Positions 1 to 7,231 of a DNA stretch of 64,000 nucleotides are shown in pieces. The first letter of the stretch is position 1. Each line of letters begins with the position of its first letter. A program made the translations under genes and the position numbers. Source of the DNA: Myxococcus flavus (GTDB lineage: Bacteria > Myxococcota > Myxococcia > Myxococcales > Myxococcaceae); NCBI RefSeq assembly GCF_050038885.1, contig NZ_CP143624.1, forward strand, positions 4,588,001 to 4,652,000, given 5' to 3'. Under the pieces are notes generated by a model. It was not told the DNA's origin and ran no database searches. It saw only the letters and a list, made by a program, of their open reading frames with translations.

Positions 1-304
1 GCGCGACATTCACCCCATCCGACGCCACGTCGCTCCAGCCGGGCCGGCGGTTGAGCAACCCGCGCAGCAGCCCGCCCAGCAGCAGCACGGCCGCGAGCGC
101 CAGCGGCGCCCACCAGAAGCTCCGCTCCGAGGCGAAGGCGAGCAGCGTGTCGCTGGTGGCGTGGACGCCATAGCGCAGGGCCGAGCACACGCCCCAGATG
201 AGCATCGAAGCCAGCACCACCCGGCCCACCGTGCGGAGCACCGTGTCCCACGAGTCGTGAAGGGCTCGCTGCTCCTCATCCAGGGGTTCGCGACGACCGG
301 CCAT
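1..304 (-). CDS. Membrane protein N-terminus, possibly ClC-type chloride channel (partial)
   Basis: An open frame runs from an ATG at 304 off the left edge (about 101 codons seen). It opens with a short charged cytoplasmic tail (MAGRREPLDEEQ), then a hydrophobic stretch at residues 23-47 and a second at about 62-82 containing GGLLRGLLNRRPGW. The GGLL-x-GLL pattern followed by a glycine-containing loop is reminiscent of the first helices of ClC chloride channels, but too little is visible to be sure. It is transcribed divergently from the copper ATPase gene. Seen: the frame and hydrophobicity. Inferred: the family. Confidence 0.4.
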   Translation of the reverse strand, partial: MAGRREPLDEEQRALHDSWDTVLRTVGRVVLASMLIWGVCSALRYGVHATSDTLLAFASERSFWWAPLALAAVLLLGGLLRGLLNRRPGWSDVASDGVNVA

Positions 305-360
305 GGGGCGGAAGGCTACGTTGTTTGTGTTCAAAGTAAATGCCCGTGGGCACAGGAGGA

Positions 361-387
361 CTTACCTCTGGAGGGACCCCCTGTAAG
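361..387. promoter_or_regulatory. Imperfect inverted repeat upstream of copA, candidate operator
   Basis: CTTAC at 361-365 and GTAAG at 383-387 form a 27-bp imperfect dyad in the 132-bp divergent intergenic region, about 50 bp before the ATPase start. MerR-type metal regulators bind long-spaced dyads in such promoters, so this could be a metal-responsive operator. No regulator gene lies next to it and no clear -35/-10 pair could be assigned. Confidence 0.3.
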
Positions 388-436
388 AGCCGGCCGGGTG
401 CTTCGTTGGCCTGGGCGAAAGGAGCCTCGAAGCGTC

Positions 437-2914
437 ATGTCCCAACCCGACTCGCACCCCCACGCCTCATCTCATCGGGCGCCTCCTCCCTCGCCCGCCG
501 GGGAGGCGCCCGCCATCGACCCCGTCTGCGGAATGAAGGTCGACCCGCGCGCCCCGAAGGGGGGCTACCTGGAGCACGCCGGGCACACGTATTTCTTCTG
601 CAACCCGAAGTGCCGGGAGCGCTTCCGCGAGAACCCGGAGCGCTACCTCTCGCCACCGGAAGCCGCGCCAGAGCCCGTGCCCGGTGCGATGTACGTCTGC
701 CCCATGGACCCGGAGGTCCGGCAGCCGCATCCCGGCGCCTGCCCGAAGTGCGGCATGGCGCTGGAGCCCGAGGCGCCGCCTGTCCCCGTGGCCCGCGTGG
801 AGTACGTGTGCCCCATGCACCCGGAGGTGGTGAAGGACGGCCCTGGGAGCTGCCCCATTTGCGGCATGGCCCTGGAGCCGCGCACCGTGCTGCCCGAGGC
901 GGCGCCGGACCCGGAGCTCCAGTCCATGCGGCTGCGCTTCCGCGTGGGGCTGGCGCTCACCGTGCCGCTGCTCGTGCTGGCCATGTCGGACATGATTCCG
1001 GGCCAGCCGGTGCAGCACGCGGTGTCCGCGAGCGTGCTGGCCTGGGTGCAGCTCGTGCTGGCCACGCCGGTGGTGCTGTGGGCGGGCGCGCCCTTCTTCC
1101 AGCGCGGCTGGGCCTCGGTGCGCAACCGGCACCTGAACATGTTCACCCTCATCGCGCTGGGTACGGGCGCCGCCTATCTGTTCAGTGTCTTCGCCACGTT
1201 GCTGCCGCAAGCCCTGCCGCAAGGACTGCGCACGGGACATGGGGGCTCCGCGCCCCTCTACTTCGAGGCCGCCGCCGTCATCGTCACCCTGGTGGCGCTG
1301 GGGCAGGTCCTGGAGCTGCGCGCCCGACACGCAACGTCCGGCGCGCTGCGTGCGCTGCTGAGCCTCGCACCCGCGGTGGCCCGGCGCATCGGGGCGGACG
1401 GACATGAGGCGGACGTGCCGCTCGCGCAGGTGCAGCCCGGCGACATGCTGCGCGTGCGCCCGGGGGAGAAGGTGCCCGTGGACGGCGTGGTGCTCCAGGG
1501 CACCAGCGCGGTGGACGAGTCCATGGTGACGGGGGAGTCGCTCCCGGTGGAGAAGGGCCCGGACGCGCAGGTGACGGGCGGCACGGTGAACGGGACGGGC
1601 TCGCTGGTGATGCGCGCCGAGCGGGTGGGACAGGACACGCTGCTGTCGCGAATCGTCCAGCGGGTGAGCGAGGCGCAGCGCACGCGGGCACCCATTCAGC
1701 GGCTCGCGGACAAGGTGGCGGCCGTCTTCGTGCCGGTGGTCATCGCGGTGGCGGTGGTGACGGCGGTGGTGTGGGGCGTATGGGGGCCCGAGCCCCGGCT
1801 GGCGCACGCGGTGGTGAACGCGGTGGCGGTGCTCATCATCGCCTGCCCCTGCGCGCTGGGCCTGGCCACACCCATGTCCGTCATGGTGGGCACGGGGCGA
1901 GGCGCCCAGGCGGGCGTCCTCATCCGCGACGCGGCGGCATTGGAGCGACTGGAAGCGGTGGACACGCTCGTGGTGGACAAGACGGGCACGCTCACCGAGG
2001 GCAAGCCGCGCCTGGTGACGGTGATTCCCGCGCCGGGCTTCGATGAGACGCGGCTGCTGCACCGGGCCGCGAGCCTGGAGCGCGGCAGCGAGCACCCGCT
2101 GGCGGCCGCCATCGTCGCCGGCGCGAAGGAGCGAGGCGTGTCGTTGTCGCCGGTGGAGGACTTCCGCTCGCTCACGGGGAGGGGAGTCATGGGCCGGGTG
2201 GAGGGCGCCCGGGTGGCGCTGGGCAACGCGGCGCTGATGGAGGCGCTCCCCGTCGAGGCGGGGGAATTGGCCGCCCGCGCCGAGGCGCTGCGCGCCGAAG
2301 GCCAGACGGTGGTGCTCGTGGCCGTGGAGGGCCAGGTGGCGGGCGTGCTCGGCGTGGCGGACCCGGTGAAGGCGTCCACGCCCGAGGCCCTGGCGCTGCT
2401 GCGCGAGGAGGGGCTCCGCGTGGTGATGCTCACGGGGGACAGCCAGACGACGGCCGAGGCGGTAGCGCGGCGGCTGGGCATCACCGAGGTCATCGCCGGC
2501 GTGCAGCCCGAGGCGAAGGGTGACGTCGTCCGGCGGCTCCAGAAGGAGGGCCGCGTGGTGGCGATGGCGGGTGACGGTGTCAACGACGCGCCCGCGCTGG
2601 CGCAGGCGGACGTGGGCATCGCCATGGGCACCGGCACGGACATCGCCATGGAGAGCGCGGCGGTGACGCTGGTGAAGGGCGACCTGCGCGCCATCGCCCG
2701 GGCCCGGCGTTTGAGCCAGGGCACGCTGCGCAACATCCGGCAGAACCTCTTCTTCGCCTTCATCTACAACGTCGTGGGCGTGCCGGTGGCAGCGGGCGTG
2801 CTGTACCCCGTCTTCGGCCTGCTCCTGAGCCCCATCTTCGCCAGCGCCGCCATGAGCCTGTCGTCGGTGTCCGTCATCGGCAATGCGCTGCGGCTGCGGC
2901 AATTGACGCTGTAG
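437..2914 (+). CDS. copA: Cu+/Ag+-translocating P1B-type ATPase with YHS and two CPMHPEV-type metal-binding modules
   Basis: An inner-membrane ATPase of 825 residues that exports monovalent copper or silver. The N-terminus has a YHS domain (about residues 30-75, DPVCGMKVD then FCNPKCRERF). Two short heavy-metal-binding repeats follow (YVCPMDPEV and YVCPMHPEV, each with CPxCGMxLEP) in place of the classical CxxC ferredoxin-like domain. The catalytic core shows TGES, CPC in the ion channel helix (IIACPCALG), DKTGTLTEG for phosphorylation, SEHPL and GDGVNDAP. The last two helices carry YN and MSLSS, the Cu+ (P1B-1) signature. The ATG at 437 is preferred over longer in-frame starts because the protein then begins MSQPDSHPH and AAGGAG lies about 12 nt upstream. 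The copper-storage gene follows after 142 bp. Confidence 0.93.
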   Translation: MSQPDSHPHASSHRAPPPSPAGEAPAIDPVCGMKVDPRAPKGGYLEHAGHTYFFCNPKCRERFRENPERYLSPPEAAPEPVPGAMYVCPMDPEVRQPHPGACPKCGMALEPEAPPVPVARVEYVCPMHPEVVKDGPGSCPICGMALEPRTVLPEAAPDPELQSMRLRFRVGLALTVPLLVLAMSDMIPGQPVQHAVSASVLAWVQLVLATPVVLWAGAPFFQRGWASVRNRHLNMFTLIALGTGAAYLFSVFATLLPQALPQGLRTGHGGSAPLYFEAAAVIVTLVALGQVLELRARHATSGALRALLSLAPAVARRIGADGHEADVPLAQVQPGDMLRVRPGEKVPVDGVVLQGTSAVDESMVTGESLPVEKGPDAQVTGGTVNGTGSLVMRAERVGQDTLLSRIVQRVSEAQRTRAPIQRLADKVAAVFVPVVIAVAVVTAVVWGVWGPEPRLAHAVVNAVAVLIIACPCALGLATPMSVMVGTGRGAQAGVLIRDAAALERLEAVDTLVVDKTGTLTEGKPRLVTVIPAPGFDETRLLHRAASLERGSEHPLAAAIVAGAKERGVSLSPVEDFRSLTGRGVMGRVEGARVALGNAALMEALPVEAGELAARAEALRAEGQTVVLVAVEGQVAGVLGVADPVKASTPEALALLREEGLRVVMLTGDSQTTAEAVARRLGITEVIAGVQPEAKGDVVRRLQKEGRVVAMAGDGVNDAPALAQADVGIAMGTGTDIAMESAAVTLVKGDLRAIARARRLSQGTLRNIRQNLFFAFIYNVVGVPVAAGVLYPVFGLLLSPIFASAAMSLSSVSVIGNALRLRQLTL

Positions 2915-3019
2915 CCCCGGGCGCCAAGGGAGGCTTCCAGCCCCGGGCCTCCTTCCTCGGGCCGAGGGCAGGCGGCCCGCCCCGGCCCACGGGAGCGGCT
3001 GCGAGGGATGCCCACCGTT

Positions 3020-3031
3020 GGGTTGCAACCC
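3020..3031. promoter_or_regulatory. Perfect 12-bp palindrome before csp
   Basis: GGGTTGCAACCC is a perfect palindrome located 25 bp before the csp start codon and about 10 bp before its Shine-Dalgarno. The position suits an operator or an mRNA element separating copA and csp expression. Function is inferred only. Confidence 0.3.
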
Positions 3032-3056
3032 GATGCAATCCGGAGAGGTGGAACCC

Positions 3057-3470
3057 ATGGCTCCAGCCGAAGTGATGAAGTCCGACACCGACATGCGCCA
3101 GTGCATCGAAGACTGCCTGTCCTGTCACCGCGTCTGTGTGGAGACGTTGACGTACTGCCTGGGGAAGGGCGGCAAGCACACGGAGGCGAAGCACCTGCGC
3201 CTGCTGATGGACTGCGCGGAAATCTGCCAGACGAGCGCGAACTTCATGCTGCGCGGCTCGGAGCTGCACACCCGCACCTGCTATGCCTGCGCGGAAGTCT
3301 GTGGGCGCTGTGCGGAGTCCTGCGCCAGCATGGGTGATGACGCGGTGATGAAGGCCTGCGCGGACATGTGTGCGCGGTGCGCGGAGTCGTGCACGCGGAT
3401 GAGCGGAGGCATCATGCCGCAGGCCCCCAACCCCGAGGCCGCGCAGCGCGCCGCCAACCTGCCCGCGTGA
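3057..3470 (+). CDS. Four-helix-bundle copper-storage protein (Csp-like, Cys-rich)
   Basis: A 137-residue protein with 16 cysteines, most in CxxxC and CxxC spacing along amphipathic helices (for example CIEDCLSCHRVC and CARCAESC). This pattern is typical of Csp/DUF326 four-helix bundles, which load many Cu+ ions into the bundle core. No signal peptide is visible, so it is likely cytosolic (Csp3-like) and would buffer copper for the adjacent exporter. The ATG at 3057 is chosen because GGAGAGG at 3041-3047 sits at good spacing; the frame extends upstream to 3018 without such a site. A copy of its C-terminal tail (PNPEAAQRAANLPA) recurs in the pseudogene near 5400. Confidence 0.85.
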   Translation: MAPAEVMKSDTDMRQCIEDCLSCHRVCVETLTYCLGKGGKHTEAKHLRLLMDCAEICQTSANFMLRGSELHTRTCYACAEVCGRCAESCASMGDDAVMKACADMCARCAESCTRMSGGIMPQAPNPEAAQRAANLPA

Positions 3471-3486
3471 GCTGGCCGACCGGGAG

Positions 3487-3507
3487 CCCCGCCGTACCCG
3501 GGCGGGG
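3487..3507. terminator. Hairpin between convergent csp and SnoaL-like genes
   Basis: CCCCGCC at 3487-3493 pairs with GGCGGGG at 3501-3507 around a 7-nt loop. It lies in the 46-bp gap between two convergent stop codons, where a bidirectional terminator is expected. There is no U-tract. Confidence 0.45.
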
Positions 3508-3516
3508 GGCGGGGAT

Positions 3517-4368
3517 TCAGACCGCCCGGGCTACGGCATGGCTGTCCTCGAACATGCGATAGCGCGTGATCTTCCCTGCGCGCACGGTTAGGTCGAAGGC
3601 GAAAGCGGTCTCGATCAGCCGGCCCGTGGCTTTCACCAGCGAGGCGAGTTCGCCCAGGATGACCGCCGTCTCATCGTCAGCGAGGATGGTACGTGCCTCG
3701 AAGCGGCGGGGCTCCACGTAGGAAATCAGTTCGCGGAAGAAGTCGCCCACCGCCGCGTGGCCGCGCCTCGGGCCAATCCACGGGACGCGCGCCACATCGC
3801 CATCGATGCTCCAGTCGACGTCCTCGTCGAAGAGCGCAACGACCTCCGCGAGTGTCGCGGACGCCGTGGGATTGGCATGAAATGCTTGTACCGCCTGGAG
3901 GTATCGCTCCGCGACTTCGCGAGGCGTGGGGGCGGGCGCGTGCTCCCGGTAGAGGCGGACACGCCGCCGATCGGCATTGGTGAAGTCCGGATCGACGTAG
4001 ATGTGAACCCGGCTGATGAACGGGCCACTGAACTCGAAGACGTTGCAGAACCGCCCCTGCGAAATCTCGCCGTCCGGCCAGCGCACACCCTCCCGCGTTA
4101 CGCCCCGCTCTTGCCCCTCGACGGCAATCCGGTCTCCATCGACCGTGAAGACCAGCCCGTCGATGTCATGGACCAGGCTCGCGACCTCTCGCCCGAACCG
4201 CTCGCTGAACCGTACCAACGCGGCCTTCCCCCGGGCTGGCCCGAACTTGGGGAAGTAGAACTGCACGTCATCCGTGAAGAGGTCCGACAAAGTCGAATCC
4301 TTCTCGTCCACCTTGCGGAAATAGCTGCGGATCGCCTCGATGCGCTGACTGTCCGTGCCGGGTGCCAT
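3517..4368 (-). CDS. Tandem SnoaL-like/NTF2-fold protein
   Basis: A 283-residue protein with two consecutive SnoaL-like (NTF2-superfamily) domains, roughly residues 1-135 and 145-283. Each has the pattern of an N-terminal helix followed by an aspartate-rich strand (LFTDDVQFYFPKF; LFDEDVDWSIDGD) and later strands such as FCNVFEFSGPFISRVHIYVDP. Members of this fold are small-molecule isomerases, cyclases, hydrolases or polyketide-tailoring enzymes, so the substrate cannot be named. The start is placed at MAPGTD (4368), after a GGAGCAAGG Shine-Dalgarno. The longer frame would run through the shared regulatory region. It is divergent from the TetR gene and probably its target. Confidence 0.75.
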   Translation of the reverse strand: MAPGTDSQRIEAIRSYFRKVDEKDSTLSDLFTDDVQFYFPKFGPARGKAALVRFSERFGREVASLVHDIDGLVFTVDGDRIAVEGQERGVTREGVRWPDGEISQGRFCNVFEFSGPFISRVHIYVDPDFTNADRRRVRLYREHAPAPTPREVAERYLQAVQAFHANPTASATLAEVVALFDEDVDWSIDGDVARVPWIGPRRGHAAVGDFFRELISYVEPRRFEARTILADDETAVILGELASLVKATGRLIETAFAFDLTVRAGKITRYRMFEDSHAVARAV

Positions 4369-4380
4369 CTGCCTTGCTCC

Positions 4381-4406
4381 ATATATGTAGGATGGTTTAC
4401 ATATAT
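4381..4406. promoter_or_regulatory. Inverted repeat in the SnoaL/TetR intergenic region
   Basis: ATATATGTA at 4381-4389 and TACATATAT at 4398-4406 form a perfect 9-bp dyad with an 8-bp spacer. It starts 13 bp upstream of the SnoaL-like start codon. Reading on the minus strand, a TTGACA (-35-like) lies at 4433-4428, so the dyad falls across or downstream of the promoter. It is a plausible repressor site. It is also strikingly AT-rich for this genome. Confidence 0.5.
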
Positions 4407-4439
4407 TGGGCATCCCCATCGTGATGGTGTCAAGGGTTG

Positions 4440-4455
4440 TGTATTCTGGAATACA
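4440..4455. promoter_or_regulatory. Palindromic candidate operator upstream of tetR
   Basis: TGTATTC at 4440-4446 and GAATACA at 4449-4455 form a 16-bp palindrome with a 2-bp centre, 13 bp before the TetR start codon. Size and symmetry fit a TetR dimer site, suggesting autoregulation and co-control of the divergent gene. Confidence 0.55.
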
Positions 4456-4468
4456 GAAAGGGTGCCGT

Positions 4469-5143
4469 ATGGCTGTCCGGGGACGTCCACGCAGCTTCGA
4501 CCGTGACGCCGCGCTTGCGCAGGCCATGTCGCTCTTCTGGGAGAAGGGGTACGAGGCAACCCAGATCGCCGACCTGATAGCGGCGATGAAAATCAACCCG
4601 CCGAGCTTCTATGCCGCCTTCGGCTCGAAGGAGCAGCTCTTCCATGAGGCGGTAGAGCTCTATCTCGCCACCAGCGGCTCGGGCAGCATGAAGGCGCTGG
4701 CGGAGGCAGCGCACGCTCGGGACGCAGTCAAGGCGATGCTCTTGGCGAGCGCCGACATCGCGCTCGCGAGCCCCTCGAGCGGCGGCTGCCTGGTCAGCCT
4801 CGGGCTCGTCAATTGCCAGCCGCAAAACCGGCCGCTGCGTGACCACATGCGGGAGTTGCGGCGTAAAACGGTGGCGCTCATCCGCGAGCGCCTCGCGAAG
4901 GGGGTTGTGGACGGGGACCTGCCCGCTGGCCTCGACGTCCCTCGCATCGCGACCTACTTCGCAACGGTGATGCAGGGCCTCTCCCTCCAGGCCCAGGACG
5001 GAGCTTCACCCGAAGAGCTCGCCGGTATTGTCGAGACCGCGATGGCGGCACTCGACCAGGGCAGCGCGAGCGGCCCCTCCGGACGCATCGACGGCCCCGC
5101 GAAGAGACACGGCACCTCCGCCCGAGTCCGTCGGCGACCGTGA
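4469..5143 (+). CDS. TetR/AcrR-family transcriptional regulator
   Basis: A 224-residue repressor. The N-terminal helix-turn-helix occupies about residues 1-55 (RGRPRSFDRDAALAQAM, then GYEATQIADLIAAM and PPSFYAAFGSKEQLF). The C-terminal ligand-binding region includes SSGGCLVSLGLVNC, as in the subgroup with conserved small-residue/Cys patches that often responds to electrophiles or organic solutes. The start at 4469 gives the usual short basic arm before the HTH. The upstream alternative at 4406 would overlap both dyads. The tail after about residue 200 is low-complexity and may be variable. It probably represses the divergent SnoaL-like gene and itself. Confidence 0.85.
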   Translation: MAVRGRPRSFDRDAALAQAMSLFWEKGYEATQIADLIAAMKINPPSFYAAFGSKEQLFHEAVELYLATSGSGSMKALAEAAHARDAVKAMLLASADIALASPSSGGCLVSLGLVNCQPQNRPLRDHMRELRRKTVALIRERLAKGVVDGDLPAGLDVPRIATYFATVMQGLSLQAQDGASPEELAGIVETAMAALDQGSASGPSGRIDGPAKRHGTSARVRRRP

Positions 5144-5200
5144 GGCTGACGCGGACGTGGAGGCCGGGGACGGACTGTCTCGCGCTCGTTGACGGAGAGT

Positions 5201-5416
5201 GCCGCGCACGGTGCTGACGGAGGAGCGCCACCGGACCTGGAGCTGCAATCCATGCGGTTGCGCGTCCGCGTGGGACGGGGGCTCACGGTGCCGCTGCTCA
5301 CGCCGGCCATGATCTCCGGATGGCCGGTGCTACAGCTCGCGAGCGTCCTGCCTGGTGTCCTGCTGCGGACGCCCAACCCGGCGGCGGCCCCGCGCGCCGC
5401 CGACCTCCCCTCGTGA
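5201..5416 (+). pseudogene. Remnant of a second copA-csp pair, frameshifted and internally deleted
   Basis: The segment from about 5201 matches copA from about 880. It starts with a GCCGCGCAC-GTGCTG stretch and has a 2-nt frameshift just before ELQSMRLR. It then encodes a copy of the first ATPase membrane region (ELQSMRLRVRVG, LTVPLL). At TP it jumps straight into a copy of the last residues of the Csp protein (NPAAAPRAADLPS against NPEAAQRAANLPA), ending at a stop at 5414-5416. An ancestral copA-csp duplicate therefore lost about 2.3 kb between the second helix and the csp tail. The surviving 75-codon frame (5189-5416) is not expected to be functional. Alignment was by eye. Confidence 0.75.
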
Positions 5417-5504
5417 GGTGTCCGCCCGGAAGAGTCCAGGCAAGCTGATACGGGTCCGAAGCGGAGCCCTTCACTCGGCGTCGGGCCCGATTAGAGTGCG
5501 CTAC

Positions 5505-6596
5505 ATGAGCTCTCGCGAGGAGGGGCGCACCTCGGGTGTGCCCGCCGGACATATCTCCGTTGTCCACCTGCCGAATGCCTGGTTCATCCTCTGCGCGTCG
5601 AGCGAGCTGGGCGACAAGCCCCTGGCCCGCACGCTCCAGGGTTCGCCCCTGGTGCTCTTCCGGGGCGAGGGCGGCAAGCCCGCGGCCCTGGTGGACCGGT
5701 GTCCGCACCGCAACGTTCCGTTGTCGCTAGGCCGGGTGAAGGAAGGGCAGCTCCAGTGCGGCTATCACGGCTGGCGCTTCGACGGGACGGGCCAGTGCCG
5801 CGCCATTCCCGGCTTCCTGGGCGAGCCTGGGGCGCGGGCCCGCTGCGCCACCGCGCATGCCACGCGTGAGCAGGACGGCTTCGTGTGGGTCTACTCCACG
5901 CCCGGGGTGGAGCCCACGACGGAGCCCTACCGCTTCCCGCTGCTGGAGGCGCGGGAGTACACGACCGTGCGCCGCATCCTTCGCGCGCCCGGCTCGCTGC
6001 ACGCCACGCTGGAGAACACGCTGGACGTGCCCCACACGGCGTACCTGCACGGCGGGCTGTTCCGCACCGAGGAGAAGCGGAACGAAATCGAGGTGGTGGT
6101 GCGCCGCAGCGCGGACAAGGTGGAGGCCGAGTACATCGGCGAGCCCCGTCCCAGCGGCCTCGTGGGGCGGCTCCTCGCGCCGGGCGGCGGGGTGGTGCAG
6201 CACTTCGACCGCTTCCTGATGCCATCCATCGCCCAGGTGGAGTACCGCATCGGAGACGCCAGCCACGTCATGGTGACCTCGGCGATGACGCCGGTGTCCG
6301 ACTGGGACACGCTCGTGTACGCGGTGGTGACGTTCCGCCTGCCCGTGCCTCGCTGGCTGGTCCGCGCGGCGCTCCCGGTCATCATGCCCGTGGCGCTCCA
6401 CATCTTCGGGCAGGACGCGCGCATCCTCCGGCAGCAAACGGAGACCATCCGCCGCTTCGGCACGGAGTCCTATGCCTCCACCGAGATCGACGTGCTCGGC
6501 CCCGGCATCCTCCGCCTGCTCCGCGCCGCCGAACGCGAGAAGCCCGGCGCCGTGGGCGATACAGTTCATGAAACACGGCTGAAGATGCGGACCTGA
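5505..6596 (+). CDS. Rieske [2Fe-2S] non-heme iron oxygenase
   Basis: A 363-residue oxygenase alpha-subunit-like protein. The N-terminal Rieske domain has CPHRNVPL and CGYHGW (about residues 66-89), the Cys-His pairs binding the 2Fe-2S cluster. The catalytic domain has NTLDVPHTAYLH (about residues 170-180), matching the D-x2-H-x4-H mononuclear iron site. No ferredoxin or reductase gene is adjacent, so electrons must come from elsewhere. The substrate is unknown; such enzymes hydroxylate or demethylate aromatic or sterol-like rings. The ATG at 5505 gives a natural N-terminus, while the frame upstream runs through the copA-csp remnant. Confidence 0.88.
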   Translation: MSSREEGRTSGVPAGHISVVHLPNAWFILCASSELGDKPLARTLQGSPLVLFRGEGGKPAALVDRCPHRNVPLSLGRVKEGQLQCGYHGWRFDGTGQCRAIPGFLGEPGARARCATAHATREQDGFVWVYSTPGVEPTTEPYRFPLLEAREYTTVRRILRAPGSLHATLENTLDVPHTAYLHGGLFRTEEKRNEIEVVVRRSADKVEAEYIGEPRPSGLVGRLLAPGGGVVQHFDRFLMPSIAQVEYRIGDASHVMVTSAMTPVSDWDTLVYAVVTFRLPVPRWLVRAALPVIMPVALHIFGQDARILRQQTETIRRFGTESYASTEIDVLGPGILRLLRAAEREKPGAVGDTVHETRLKMRT

Positions 6597-6664
6597 GAGG
6601 GATTGCGAGGCCATGTGCCGTGCGTCAGGCGGACTTGCGACGAGATGTTGAAAGATAGGTCGTG

Positions 6665-7123
6665 ATGCAGAAGAAAAGGCAGCGTCGCAGGGTGGGGGAC
6701 GTGGTGGCTGTGGACCTGGGGGAGGGATACACGGCCTTTGGCCAGGTGCTGTCAGAGCCGCTTGTCGCGTTTTATGACTTGAAGTCTCGTGATGTGCCGC
6801 CGGTTGAAGAGATAACTGTTTGTCCCGTTTTGTTTGTTGTGAATGTAATGAACTATGCCGTGACAAGGGGGGAGTGGCCGGTGATTGGACGGGCGCCTGT
6901 TGATGCGGAGCTTGTTGAGGGGTTGCGCTTTGGCAAGGTTGACCATTACGGCGATGAGCATTGTGTTGTTCTATGGGATGGGAGGCAGGAGCCTGCTAGC
7001 CTGGAGGAGGCTGAGGCCCTTGAGCCTGCCGCCGTGTGGGACCCCTCACATGTCGTTGATCGTCTGAATGACCATTATGCGGGAAGACCCAATAAGTGGT
7101 TGGAGTCGCTTAGGTCGATGTGA
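6665..7123 (+). CDS. Imm26-family immunity protein, orphan
   Basis: A 152-residue protein beginning with a basic segment (QKKRQRRRVGDVVAVDLG), then GYTAFGQVL and EPLVAFYDLKS. This arrangement is typical of the Imm26 family, whose members neutralise polymorphic contact-dependent or secreted toxins. No toxin gene lies nearby. Codon use differs visibly from every neighbour, with many T-ending codons (gtt, ttt, tgt, gat) and AT-richer DNA, suggesting recent transfer. ATG 6665 follows GATAGG by 5 nt; an overlapping GTG at 6662 is the alternative. Confidence 0.75.
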   Translation: MQKKRQRRRVGDVVAVDLGEGYTAFGQVLSEPLVAFYDLKSRDVPPVEEITVCPVLFVVNVMNYAVTRGEWPVIGRAPVDAELVEGLRFGKVDHYGDEHCVVLWDGRQEPASLEEAEALEPAAVWDPSHVVDRLNDHYAGRPNKWLESLRSM

Positions 7124-7188
7124 GTCGTTTCTTTCTCGCTGATTCAATGCAGTGAGCGCAGACGTCAGCTCTTGCTCGGAGTGGCTCG

Positions 7189-7222
7189 GGGCTGCAGCCC
7201 AGGACCTGCCGGGCTGCAGCCC
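7189..7222. terminator. Paired 12-bp palindromes downstream of the first RND operon
   Basis: GGGCTGCAGCCC occurs at 7189-7200 and again at 7211-7222. Each copy is self-complementary, and the two can also pair with each other as a 12-bp stem with a 10-nt loop. They sit just past the RND stop codon and between convergent genes, so a bidirectional terminator is likely. A regulator-binding pair spaced by 22 bp is the alternative. Confidence 0.5.
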
Positions 7223-7231
7223 TCGCCATCA

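Noticed and set aside
161..436. N-terminal extension of the copper ATPase frame
   Set aside because: It overlaps the divergent gene and the intergenic dyad, has no Shine-Dalgarno, and homologous modules begin after residue 437.
5189..5416. A functional 75-residue membrane peptide
   Set aside because: It is better explained as a frameshifted, deleted copA-csp remnant.
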